Source of the DNA: an uncultured Roseateles sp.
GTDB taxonomy: Bacteria > Pseudomonadota > Gammaproteobacteria > Burkholderiales > Burkholderiaceae
Direction of reading: 5' to 3'
Length of the DNA stretch: 27,610 bases
Assembly: GCA_946886855.1 (NCBI GenBank)
Contig: CAMPJJ010000076.1
Span: 1 to 27,610 of the forward strand
Below, piece by piece: positions 1 through 7,173 of this stretch. Numbering within the stretch: position 1 is the first letter of the stretch; each line of letters starts with the position of its first letter. The notes below the pieces were generated by a model. It saw only the letters and a list, made by a program, of their open reading frames with translations, had not been told where the DNA came from and ran no database searches. The translations under genes were made by a program, and so were the position numbers.

Positions 1-78
1 GGGCGAGGTCGGCGAGGTCGGCGAGGGTGTCGGACGGGATGTCGGACGGTGTGGCGGGCGCGGCGTCGGAGGGCTCAT
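1..78. repeat. Short tandem repeats at the left edge, possibly coding
   Basis: The 9-base unit GGCGAGGTC occurs at 2-10 and 11-19, with a partial third copy from 20. It is followed by two near-copies of a 12-base unit beginning TGTCGGACGG at 28 and 40. Composition changes at about 76, where an ATG on the minus strand (76-78) could start a divergent gene running off the left edge (M-S-P-P-T-P-R-P-P...). A plus-strand frame is also open, ending in TGA at 123-125. I see no Shine-Dalgarno sequence for the minus ATG and cannot choose between frames, so no gene is called. Confidence 0.35.
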
Positions 79-138
79 GGCGGAAACTCGACAGAACTTG
101 TCCGGCTATCGTAATTCCGACGTGAAGGCCCTGTCACC

Positions 139-1419
139 ATGCCGTGCATGAACACCGCCACCACCACCGCCGGCGCGGCCGCGACCGGATTTCCGGGCCT
201 GAGCCCCGAACAGAGCGCCGCACAGAGCCGGCAACGAGACATCCAGACCATCAGCCTGATCGGTCTGGCGCACGGCACCTCGCACTTCTTCCACATGCTG
301 CTGCCGCCGCTGTTCCCGGTGTTCATGCGGGAGTTCGGGCTGAGCTATTCGGAGCTGGGCCTGCTGGTGACCATCTTCTTCGTGATCTCGGGCGTGGGGC
401 AGGCGCTGTCGGGCTTCCTGGTCGACAAGACGGGCGCGCGGCCAGTGCTGTTCACGGCGCTGGGCTGCTTCGTGCTGGCGTCGCTGGCGGCGGGCACGGC
501 GCAGGGCTTCGGCGGTCTGGCGCTGGCCGCGGCCCTGGCGGGCCTGGGCAACTCGCCCTTCCACCCGGTGGACTTCACGATCCTGAACAAGCGCGTGTCG
601 CAGCAGCGCCTGGGGCACGCGTTCTCGGTGCACGGCATCACCGGCAACCTCGGCTGGGCCGTGGCACCGGTGCTGCTGATCTCGATGCACGAGGCGACCG
701 GGCAATGGCGCCTGGGCTACGTCGCGACGGCGGCGTGGGCGCTGTTCGTGATCGCGTTGCTGTTCTTCAAGCGCGACGCGATCGACGACACGCAGGGCTC
801 GTGGGGCCACGACAAGGCAGGCGCGAAGGCGCCGGCCGATGAGCATCCGATGGCCTTCCTGAAGCTGCCGTCGGTGTGGTTGTGCTTCTCGTTCTTCTTC
901 TTCACGACCTCGGCGCTGAGCGCGATCCAGAGCTTCGCGTCGCCGGCGCTGTCGGCGATGTACGGCGTGAGCCTGGCGAGCACCGCCTTCGTCGTGACCG
1001 GCTACATGCTGGCGGGCGCGGCGGGGATGATCGTCGGCGGCTTCCTGGTGGCGAAGTCGCAGAACCTGGAGCGCAACATCGCCGGCGCGATGTTGGTCGC
1101 CGCGGCGTTGCTGGCGCTGACGGCCACGGGCTGGCTGCCGGCGACGGCGGCCCTGATCGCGGCGGCGACGGCGGGCTTCGGCACCGGCCTGGCGGGCCCG
1201 TCGCGGGACATGCTGATCAAGCGCGCCGCGCCCCCTGGCGCAACGGGCCGCGTGTACGGCACGGTGTACTCCGGCCTGGACACCGGCTTCGCCGTGGCGG
1301 CGCCGATCTTCGGCGCGCTGATGGACCGCCACTGGAACAACGCCGTGTTCTTCGGCGCGTCGATCGCGCTGCTGCTCGGCATCGGCGCGGCGAGCCTGGT
1401 GCGGCAAGGGAAGCGCTGA
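139..1419 (+). CDS. MFS transporter (fosmidomycin-resistance/Fsr-like type)
   Basis: A 426-residue polytopic inner-membrane protein with about twelve hydrophobic segments. A motif-A-like loop, GFLVDKTGARPVL, lies near residue 95, between the second and third helices. The segment with HGTSHFFHMLLPPLFPVF near residue 50 and the NSPFHPVDFTILNK stretch resemble Fsr-type major facilitator efflux proteins. That assignment is by sequence style; the substrate cannot be told. The N-terminus before the first helix is about 40 residues and Ala/Thr-rich. The ATG at 139 has a modest GAAGG about 10 bases upstream; the in-frame ATG at 148 has none. No partner gene is adjacent. A possible operator or hairpin lies just downstream at 1451-1477. 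Confidence 0.85.
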   Translation: MPCMNTATTTAGAAATGFPGLSPEQSAAQSRQRDIQTISLIGLAHGTSHFFHMLLPPLFPVFMREFGLSYSELGLLVTIFFVISGVGQALSGFLVDKTGARPVLFTALGCFVLASLAAGTAQGFGGLALAAALAGLGNSPFHPVDFTILNKRVSQQRLGHAFSVHGITGNLGWAVAPVLLISMHEATGQWRLGYVATAAWALFVIALLFFKRDAIDDTQGSWGHDKAGAKAPADEHPMAFLKLPSVWLCFSFFFFTTSALSAIQSFASPALSAMYGVSLASTAFVVTGYMLAGAAGMIVGGFLVAKSQNLERNIAGAMLVAAALLALTATGWLPATAALIAAATAGFGTGLAGPSRDMLIKRAAPPGATGRVYGTVYSGLDTGFAVAAPIFGALMDRHWNNAVFFGASIALLLGIGAASLVRQGKR

Positions 1420-1450
1420 CACCCCTCAGGGGGAAGTCACTATGAGGTGC

Positions 1451-1477
1451 CGGATGACTGGAATTTGTGGTCATCCG
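1451..1477. promoter_or_regulatory. Perfect 8-bp inverted repeat, possible operator
   Basis: CGGATGAC (1451-1458) and GTCATCCG (1470-1477) are perfect reverse complements separated by an 11-base AT-rich spacer. No T-run follows, so it is a poor intrinsic terminator. Its place between the MFS gene and the Panacea promoter would suit a repressor site for the downstream pair. This is inference from position and symmetry. Confidence 0.4.
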
Positions 1478-1551
1478 AAGCCGTCATAGCGATCAAGGCT
1501 GGTCCAGGAACTTGCATCGCGTCGCGCGCGCAACAGAGCGGCGACCTTCGT

Positions 1552-1594
1552 TTGCGAGGGGCTGAGGCGGATCTAGAGTCATTGGCTCTGGAGG
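1552..1594 (+). promoter_or_regulatory. Candidate promoter and Shine-Dalgarno of the Panacea gene
   Basis: TTGCGA (1552-1557), a 16-base spacer and TAGAGT (1574-1579) give a plausible sigma-70 promoter. The predicted transcription start is near 1586. The Shine-Dalgarno GGAGG at 1590-1594 sits 9 bases before the ATG at 1604, so the leader would be only about 18 bases. Confidence 0.45.
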
Positions 1595-1603
1595 TTGCCG
1601 ACC

Positions 1604-2077
1604 ATGCCGTATTCCCCCGCGATCGTTGCCAATGCCGTGCTCCACCGCGCCAGGCAGCGCGGGCTTTCAGTCAACCATCTGAAGCTTCAGAAGCTGGTCT
1701 TCTTCACGCATGCGTGGAGCCTCGCCATCGAGGGTGTTCCAGCTGTGGACGAACGTCCCGAGGCGTGGGAGTACGGACCGGTCTTCAATTCGTTGTACTA
1801 CCGGCTCAAGGGAAGCGGCCACGATGCGATCACGTCGCTGATCGAGACGGTCGATGCGCAGACCAATGCCTTCGCTGCCCTGATTCCGTCGCCTGTCGAT
1901 GCGACTTTCTGGCGCATTCTGGATCAGGTCATGGATCGGTACGGATCGTTCACCCCTTCCCAACTTTCCACGCTGAGTCACGAGCCGGGCGGTCCTTGGG
2001 AACAAGCGAGGAACTCCAAGCAGGCGATCATTTCCGACGAGTCCGTGCGCCAGTTCTACAGGGGGATGCTGCAATGA
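1604..2077 (+). CDS. Panacea-domain (DUF4065/SocA-type) protein, probable antitoxin
   Basis: A soluble 157-residue protein. The core near residues 25-70 (LKLQKLVFFTHAWSLAIEG, then PEAWEYGPVFNSLYYRLK) is the Panacea/DUF4065 signature seen in SocA-type and GepA-like proteins. Proteins with this domain are known as antitoxins that pair with many unrelated toxins. The ATG at 1604 is chosen over the in-frame TTG at 1595 because GGAGG at 1590-1594 is correctly spaced for it. The stop codon overlaps the start of the next gene in ATGA, indicating translational coupling. Base composition is visibly less GC-rich than in flanking genes, with many T- and A-ending codons, consistent with recent acquisition. 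The antitoxin role is inferred from the family and the gene pair. Confidence 0.82.
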   Translation: MPYSPAIVANAVLHRARQRGLSVNHLKLQKLVFFTHAWSLAIEGVPAVDERPEAWEYGPVFNSLYYRLKGSGHDAITSLIETVDAQTNAFAALIPSPVDATFWRILDQVMDRYGSFTPSQLSTLSHEPGGPWEQARNSKQAIISDESVRQFYRGMLQ

Positions 2078-2544
2078 TCGATCTCCTCCAGCAGGGCGTG
2101 CAGCCGGTGCCCCCGATCGTCGCCCCCTCGACCGATTTGCCGGTTTCGACCGAGGTCCAGAAATTCGATCCCACGGTCCTCGACTACAAGATCAAGCGGG
2201 CAGGAACTTTCGGCGGCCTGAGCATTGCGGGCGTGCTGTACCTGGTCGGCGTCCTCGTGATTTTGAAGCTCATGGGCATCTGGCCATTCAACTGCACGCC
2301 GGTGACCGAGGTGACGTCCACGTTGTCCCGCGTGGTCGAGTGCACCCATGTTGCGATCGGCGAGGGCGCGTGGCATGGCATCGCCGGCGTCATGCTTGCG
2401 CTGTTCTCGGTGCCGACGGTGCTCCTGATCGCGATCCTGCGGACCGCCTCAGCGAAGCGGGAACCATTGCCGGACACCGTCTACACCACGGCCGCCGACA
2501 AGTTCGCCAATGCGCTGGAGCGCGTGTTCGAGCCGAAGAAGTAG
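2074..2544 (+). CDS. Small two-helix membrane protein, candidate toxin partner
   Basis: I do not recognise the family. The 156-residue product has a Pro-rich N-terminus (about 1-35). A hydrophobic segment runs about 47-67 (GGLSIAGVLYLVGVLVILKL) and a second about 101-122. A loop of some 30 residues between them contains Cys74 and Cys90. The C-terminal tail is charged and ends VFEPKK. The ATG at 2074 overlaps the TGA of the Panacea gene in ATGA, so the two should be co-translated. Longer upstream extension of this frame only shadows the Panacea gene. A membrane-acting toxin neutralised by the Panacea protein is a reasonable hypothesis, since membrane proteins are among known Panacea partners. 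Sequence alone does not show toxicity, and a phage-derived or other accessory membrane protein remains possible. Confidence 0.75.
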   Translation: MIDLLQQGVQPVPPIVAPSTDLPVSTEVQKFDPTVLDYKIKRAGTFGGLSIAGVLYLVGVLVILKLMGIWPFNCTPVTEVTSTLSRVVECTHVAIGEGAWHGIAGVMLALFSVPTVLLIAILRTASAKREPLPDTVYTTAADKFANALERVFEPKK

Positions 2545-2620
2545 CGCGGGCAACACTTGACCCCGCTTTCCCCCGCGGTGCAACCCGCATCCGTGCCGCA
2601 ACAGGGGACATCCCGCCCGC

Positions 2621-2656
2621 TTGCAATGGCGGGGCTGCTCGCTACAGTCGTCCGTC
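2621..2656 (+). promoter_or_regulatory. Candidate promoter giving a near-leaderless transcript
   Basis: TTGCAA (2621-2626), a 16-base spacer and TACAGT (2643-2648) match the sigma-70 consensus. Transcription would begin at about 2655-2657, at or within two bases of the ATG at 2657. No Shine-Dalgarno is visible, which fits leaderless translation. Confidence 0.5.
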
Positions 2657-4381
2657 ATGGATCAGCACCGCACCGTCAGCCGCCCCGCCGGGCACGTCCT
2701 CGTCGAGGCCCTGATCGAGCAAGGCATCACCGAGGTCTTCGGGGTGCCAGGGGAGAGCTACCTCGCGGTCCTCGACGGCTTCCATGAACACCGCGAGCGC
2801 ATCCGATTCATCGGCTGCCGCCAGGAAGGCGGCGCCGCCTTCATGGCCGATGCCCAGGGCAAGCTGACCGGCCGGCCCGGCGTGTGCTTCGTGACGCGCG
2901 GACCCGGCGCCGCCAACGCCAGCATCGGCTTGCACACCGCCTTCCAGGACTCGACGCCGATGATCCTGTTCATCGGTCAGGTGGCGTCCGACCAGCGCGA
3001 CCGCGAAGCCTTCCAGGAAGTCGACTACCGCCAGATGTTCGGCCCGGGCACGCTGGGCATGGCGAAGTGGGTCGGCGAGGTGCACGATCCGCATCGCCTG
3101 CCGGAGTACGTCGCGCGTGCCTTCCACACCGCCATGCAGGGGCGCCCCGGACCGGTCGTCCTTGTGTTGCCCGAGGACATGCTCACGCAGCTCACCGACG
3201 CGCCGGTCCTGCCCCGCGCCAAGCCTGCCGTCGCGTGGCCGGCACCGGCCGACCTGGTCGAGCTGCAGGCGCGGCTCGAAGGCGCGCAGCGGCCCTTCGT
3301 CATCGCCGGCGGCGGCGGATGGACCGCCGAGGCCTGCGCGGCGCTGCAGGACTTCGCCCATGCCTGGCAGGTGCCGGTCGGCTGCGCGTTCCGCTTCCAG
3401 GACCTCTACGACAACCGCGATCCGCTCTACGCGGGCGACGTCGGCATCGGCATCAACCCCGCGCTCGCCAGGCGCATCGGTGAAGCGGATCTGGTCATCG
3501 CGATCGGCCCGCGCCTGGGCGAGATGACCACCGGCGGCTACACGCTGCTGAAAGCCCCGCGGCCCACGCAGCAGCTGGTGCACATCCACGCCGGGTCCGA
3601 GGAACTGGGCCGCGTCTACGCCGCCGACCAGATGATCCAGGCCAGCATGAGCGGCGCCGCGCTGGCGCTGCAGCAGCTTCGCCCGCCGGCCGATCTGGCG
3701 GAGCTGCCATGGCTGCAGTGGTCGCGCGAGGCGCATGCCGACTACCAGCGCAACCAGCAGGCGCTGCCGGTCGGACCGATGGACCTGGCCGAGGTCATCC
3801 ACCTGCTGGACCGCCTGCTCCCCGCCGACACGATCTTCACCAACGGCGCCGGGAACTACAGCGGCTGGCTGCACCGTTTCCACCGCTACACGGCGCTGCA
3901 TCAGGGCGGCCGCACGCAGCTCGCGCCGACCAGCGGCGCGATGGGCTACGGCTTCCCGGCCGCCGTCGCGGCGGCGCTGCTGCAGCGCGAGCGCTGGGTC
4001 GTCAACATCGCCGGCGACGGCGACTTCCTGATGACCGGTCAGGAGATGGCCACCGCGATGGCGCATGGCGCGCGGCGCCTGATCTGCCTCGTCGTCGACA
4101 ACGGCAGCTACGGCACCATCCGCATGCACCAGGAGCGCGAGTACCCCGGCCGCGTCAGCGGCAGCGACCTGCACAACCCGGACTTCGCGGCGCTCGCGCG
4201 CGCCTATGGCTGGGCGGCCTTCACCGCGGCCCGCACCGAGGACGTCGAGCCCGCGCTGCGGCAGGCGCTGTCCGCGCAGGGGCCCACGCTGATCCATCTG
4301 AAGCTGCCGGTGGAGATCTCCACCTCGCGGGCGACGCTGAGCAGCATCCGCGAGGCGGCGCTGAAGCGGAAGTCCCAATGA
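2657..4381 (+). CDS. Thiamine-diphosphate-dependent enzyme, acetolactate synthase/IlvB-like
   Basis: A 574-residue cytoplasmic enzyme with the three-domain ThDP layout. The N-terminal pyrimidine-binding domain carries the catalytic Glu57 in CRQEGGAAFMADA. A middle domain covers about 190-330. The C-terminal domain has the ThDP/Mg site, with GDGD at 453-456 and NGSYG at 482-486. The family (acetolactate synthase, glyoxylate carboligase, benzoylformate decarboxylase and related enzymes) performs decarboxylation or carboligation of 2-oxo acids; the substrate cannot be told. No small regulatory subunit (ilvH/N) follows, arguing against the housekeeping acetolactate synthase. The ATG at 2657 is preferred over the TTG at 2621, which lies in the promoter. 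The two downstream genes are on the same strand. Confidence 0.88.
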   Translation: MDQHRTVSRPAGHVLVEALIEQGITEVFGVPGESYLAVLDGFHEHRERIRFIGCRQEGGAAFMADAQGKLTGRPGVCFVTRGPGAANASIGLHTAFQDSTPMILFIGQVASDQRDREAFQEVDYRQMFGPGTLGMAKWVGEVHDPHRLPEYVARAFHTAMQGRPGPVVLVLPEDMLTQLTDAPVLPRAKPAVAWPAPADLVELQARLEGAQRPFVIAGGGGWTAEACAALQDFAHAWQVPVGCAFRFQDLYDNRDPLYAGDVGIGINPALARRIGEADLVIAIGPRLGEMTTGGYTLLKAPRPTQQLVHIHAGSEELGRVYAADQMIQASMSGAALALQQLRPPADLAELPWLQWSREAHADYQRNQQALPVGPMDLAEVIHLLDRLLPADTIFTNGAGNYSGWLHRFHRYTALHQGGRTQLAPTSGAMGYGFPAAVAAALLQRERWVVNIAGDGDFLMTGQEMATAMAHGARRLICLVVDNGSYGTIRMHQEREYPGRVSGSDLHNPDFAALARAYGWAAFTAARTEDVEPALRQALSAQGPTLIHLKLPVEISTSRATLSSIREAALKRKSQ

Positions 4382-4417
4382 CGCCGTCGGCGGCCGCCTC
4401 TGACGGAGAATCGGGCC

Positions 4418-4648
4418 ATGTCAGAACCTATCCCTTTCGCCCTGCGCGGCGAATACATCGAACTCGACAAGCTGCTCAAGGCCACCTCGCTGGCCAGCAG
4501 CGGCGGCGAGGCCCGGCACTTCATCTCGGAGGGCCAGGTGCGCGTCGACGGCCAGGTCGATCTGCGCAAGACCGCCAAGATCCGCGGCGGCCAGGTGGTC
4601 GAGTTCAACGGCGAACGCATCGAGGTCCTGAAGGACCCGGAGGAATGA
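4418..4648 (+). CDS. S4-domain RNA-binding protein (YbcJ-like)
   Basis: A 76-residue protein that is almost entirely one S4 RNA-binding fold. It has FALRGEYIELDKLLKATSLASSGGEARHFISEGQVRVDGQ, then a basic RKTAKIRGGQVVEF segment. This matches the small stand-alone S4 proteins of the YbcJ type, which bind RNA but have no settled function. GGAG at 4405-4408 lies 9 bases before the ATG. It starts 36 bases after the ThDP gene stops, and its stop is 4 bases before the RraA-family gene, so the last two are almost certainly co-transcribed. Confidence 0.9.
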   Translation: MSEPIPFALRGEYIELDKLLKATSLASSGGEARHFISEGQVRVDGQVDLRKTAKIRGGQVVEFNGERIEVLKDPEE

Positions 4649-4652
4649 CCCC

Positions 4653-5189
4653 ATGACCGCTCCCAGTGCTGCGACCCGCGCCGCGATCCGCTTCTCCACC
4701 TGCGACCTCTGCGATTCGCTCAAGGCCGACACCAGCGGCGACACGCGCTGGCTGCCGGGCAGCCGGTATCGCAGCTACGGCGGGCATCCGCGCTTCGCCG
4801 GCCCGGTGGCCACGGTGCGATGCCTGGACGACAACTCGCAGGTCAAGGCCGCGGTCGAGAGCTTCGGCGCCGGGCGCGTGCTCGTCGTGGACGGCGGCGG
4901 CTCGCTGCGGCGCTCGCTGGTCGGCGGCAACCTCGCCGCCAGCGCCGCGAAGAACGGCTGGGCCGGCGTGCTGGTCCACGGCGCGGTGCGCGATCTGGAG
5001 GAGTTGCGCGCGGCCGCGGTCGGCCTCTTCGCGCTGGGTCATGTGCCGATGCCCACCGAGCGCCGCGAGCAGGGACTGTCGGACGTGCCGGTCCAGCTCG
5101 ACGGCGTCTGGATCCGCCCGGGTGACTGGCTCTACGCCGACGAGGACGGCGTCGTCATCACGCCCGGGCCCGTGCACGCGGCCGGCTGA
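4653..5189 (+). CDS. RraA-family protein (RNase E regulator / 4-hydroxy-4-methyl-2-oxoglutarate aldolase)
   Basis: A 178-residue protein of the RraA/HMG-aldolase family. The diagnostic core GGGSLRRSLVGGNLAASAAKNGWAGVLVHGAVRD spans about 81-114. Arg113-Asp114 are at the position of the catalytic and metal-binding Arg-Asp of class II HMG/CHA aldolases. STCDLCDSL at the N-terminus is also typical. Members are either RNase E inhibitors (E. coli RraA) or divalent-metal aldolases and oxaloacetate decarboxylases. Sequence cannot separate these reliably, though the intact Arg-Asp pair allows aldolase chemistry. The Shine-Dalgarno GGAGGA (4639-4644) lies within the end of the S4 gene. An S4 RNA-binding neighbour would suit an RNA-linked role, but that is inference. 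Confidence 0.88.
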   Translation: MTAPSAATRAAIRFSTCDLCDSLKADTSGDTRWLPGSRYRSYGGHPRFAGPVATVRCLDDNSQVKAAVESFGAGRVLVVDGGGSLRRSLVGGNLAASAAKNGWAGVLVHGAVRDLEELRAAAVGLFALGHVPMPTERREQGLSDVPVQLDGVWIRPGDWLYADEDGVVITPGPVHAAG

Positions 5190-5200
5190 GCGGCGTCGGA

Positions 5201-5240
5201 GCCGGCGCGATCCGGCGCGATCCGGCGCGATCCGGCGCGC
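5201..5240. repeat. 10-bp tandem repeat, four copies
   Basis: The unit TCCGGCGCGA occurs at 5211-5220 and 5221-5230, with single-base variants at 5201-5210 (starts G) and 5231-5240 (ends C). It sits in the 63-base gap between the convergent RraA-family and GGDEF-EAL genes. The period is about one helical turn. Confidence 0.85.
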
Positions 5241-5252
5241 CCCTCGCAGGCG

Positions 5253-7091
5253 TCATGCCTGCCCGGCGATCCATCCGGCCAGCGCCTCCGCCGGCATCGG
5301 CCGTCCGAACAGCCAGCCCTGCGCGCCGTCGCAGCCCATCGCCACGAGGATGTCGCGCTGGCCCTCGGTCTCCACGCCTTCCGCGATCACGGTCAGTCCG
5401 AGCGAGCGTCCGATGCCGATCACCGCGCTCGCCAAGGCGCGGTCGTCGGCGTCCTGCGCCAGGTCGCGCACGAAACTCTTGTCCAGCTTGAGTTCGGTCA
5501 CCGGCAGCCGCTTGAGGTAGCTCAAGCTGGAATAGCCGGTGCCGAAGTCGTCCACCGACACGCCCACGCCCATCTCGTGCAGCTGCTGCAGCTGCTCGCG
5601 GGGACGGCTGGTGTCGTCCAGCATCAGCCGTTCGGTCACTTCCAGCGTCAGATCGCTGGCCGCCAGGCCATGCTTGGCGAGCAGCGCCCGCGCGTGGGCG
5701 GCGACGTCGTCCTGATGGAAGCGCTGCGGCGAGACATTGACCGACACGCCGGGCACCACGATGCCTTCGGCCCGCCAGCGCGCCAGCTGCGCGCAGGACT
5801 GCGCCAGCACCCAGGCGTCCAGCGCGTTGATGAGGCCGCTTTCCTCGGCGACCGGGATGAAACGGTCCGGCGGCACCCAACCGCGCTCGGCGTCGTGCCA
5901 GCGCAGCAGTGCCTCGACGCCCACCAGGGCGCGGTCGGTCAGGCGGACCTTGGGCTGGAAGTGCAGCTGCAGCAGCTGGTGGGACAGCGCGTGACGCAGG
6001 GCGGCCTCGATGTCGAGCCGCTCGTCCAGCGCCTGGTTCATCGCATGCAGGAAGAAGCGCGCACAGTCGCGGCCGGCGCGTTTGGCTTCATACATCGCGA
6101 TGTCGGCGTTCTTCAGCAGCTGGTCGAGGTCGAGCCCGTCCCGCGGATACGCGCACACGCCGATGCTGGCCGTCATCTGCACCCGCGCGTGGCTGCCGTC
6201 GAGGGGGATGGGCGCCTCCAGCACCGCGCGCAGCTTGCCGGCGACGTGCATCGCGTCCTCCGCGGAGCAGCCCGGCAGCAGCGCGACGAACTCGTCGCCG
6301 CCCAGCCGCGCCAGCGTGTCGCTGTCGCGCAGCGTGCCCAGCAGCCGCGCGGAAATGTGTTTCAGCACCTGGTCGCCGACGGCATGGCCCAGGGAATCGT
6401 TGACGGTCTTGAAGCGGTCGATGTCCAGCAGCAGCAGGGCGGCCGGCGCCTCGGTGCGCGAGGCCTGCAGCAGCGCCTGCCGGGCGCGGTCGGCCAGCAG
6501 TGTGCGGTTGGGCAGGCCGGTGACGCCGTCGAAGTAGGCCAGGCGCTCGATCTCGCGCTGATGGCGGTCGTGCATGAAGGCGATCTGGCACAGCTGCGTG
6601 CAGGCCTGCACCATGCGGCGGTGGAAGGGCGCGGCCGCGCGCGGCTCGCGGTAGTACAGCGCGAAGGTGGCGACGACCTGGTCGCTGCCCAGCAGGATGG
6701 GCGTCGACCAGCAGGCGGCGAGGCCGTGCGACCTTGCCAGTTCGCGGAAGTCCGCCCAGAGGGGATCCGTGTCGATGTCCGTGACCTCGACGGGCTGGCG
6801 GCGCCAGGCCGCCGTGCCGCAGGACCCGGCCTGCGGGCCGATCGTGAAGTCCTCCAGCGCCGCGCTGAAGGTGGTCGGCAGGCTGGGCGCGGCCAGCGGA
6901 TGCACGCGACCGTCATCGTCCACGGCCAGCACGGAGCAGATCACCTCCGGCGCCAGCGCTTCCACGCCGCGGCACAACAGGTCCATCACCGCCGCCAGCG
7001 GGCGTCCGAGGGCGACGGCTTCCAGCACGTCGCGCTGCAGGTGGTCGATGTCGGCCTGCTCGTCGGATCTTGTCGCGTGCTGTTCTCGCAT
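5253..7091 (-). CDS. GAF-GGDEF-EAL cyclic-di-GMP enzyme
   Basis: A 612-residue cytoplasmic protein with no membrane segment. A GAF-type sensor covers about 20-175 (includes CGTAAW at 91-96). The GGDEF domain is at about 183-350, with intact GGDEF at 264-268 and an RxxD inhibitory site at 255-258. The EAL domain is at about 360-605: EALLRW at 393-398, NVSPQRF, LEVTER, DDFGTG at 514-519, KLDKSF and EGVET. All residues expected for diguanylate cyclase and c-di-GMP phosphodiesterase activity appear present, so it could be bifunctional with the GAF ligand setting direction. The ATG at 7091 is chosen for its GGGAGCAG Shine-Dalgarno; longer upstream starts lack one. It lies 82 bases downstream of serB on the same strand. 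Confidence 0.93.
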   Translation of the reverse strand: MREQHATRSDEQADIDHLQRDVLEAVALGRPLAAVMDLLCRGVEALAPEVICSVLAVDDDGRVHPLAAPSLPTTFSAALEDFTIGPQAGSCGTAAWRRQPVEVTDIDTDPLWADFRELARSHGLAACWSTPILLGSDQVVATFALYYREPRAAAPFHRRMVQACTQLCQIAFMHDRHQREIERLAYFDGVTGLPNRTLLADRARQALLQASRTEAPAALLLLDIDRFKTVNDSLGHAVGDQVLKHISARLLGTLRDSDTLARLGGDEFVALLPGCSAEDAMHVAGKLRAVLEAPIPLDGSHARVQMTASIGVCAYPRDGLDLDQLLKNADIAMYEAKRAGRDCARFFLHAMNQALDERLDIEAALRHALSHQLLQLHFQPKVRLTDRALVGVEALLRWHDAERGWVPPDRFIPVAEESGLINALDAWVLAQSCAQLARWRAEGIVVPGVSVNVSPQRFHQDDVAAHARALLAKHGLAASDLTLEVTERLMLDDTSRPREQLQQLHEMGVGVSVDDFGTGYSSLSYLKRLPVTELKLDKSFVRDLAQDADDRALASAVIGIGRSLGLTVIAEGVETEGQRDILVAMGCDGAQGWLFGRPMPAEALAGWIAGQA

Positions 7092-7119
7092 CGCTGCTCC
7101 CTGTGTACCGGGAGCATCG
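7092..7119 (-). promoter_or_regulatory. Hairpin covering the Shine-Dalgarno of the GGDEF-EAL gene
   Basis: TGCTCCC (7095-7101) and GGGAGCA (7110-7116) are perfect reverse complements around an 8-base loop. Two further G-C pairs lie beyond one mismatch. In the minus-strand mRNA the 3' arm GGGAGCA is the Shine-Dalgarno, ending four bases before the AUG. Folding would hide the ribosome-binding site. The fold is seen in sequence; regulation is inference. Confidence 0.5.
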
Positions 7120-7173
7120 CAGGGAAGCCGCGCCGCTTCAAGAGGAAGCCCGCTGCCGCGGGCGCGGTGGGCC

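Noticed and set aside
106..1422. Long open frame antisense to the MFS gene (438 codons)
   Set aside because: It is Arg/Gln/His-rich with no domain and mirrors the MFS gene; such antisense frames arise from high third-position G/C. The same holds for the antisense frames over the ThDP, mfd, tps and relA genes.
1447..2544. Single 365-codon plus-strand frame across the Panacea islet
   Set aside because: Its first 209 codons only shadow the Panacea gene in another frame. The real gene starts at the ATGA overlap at 2074.
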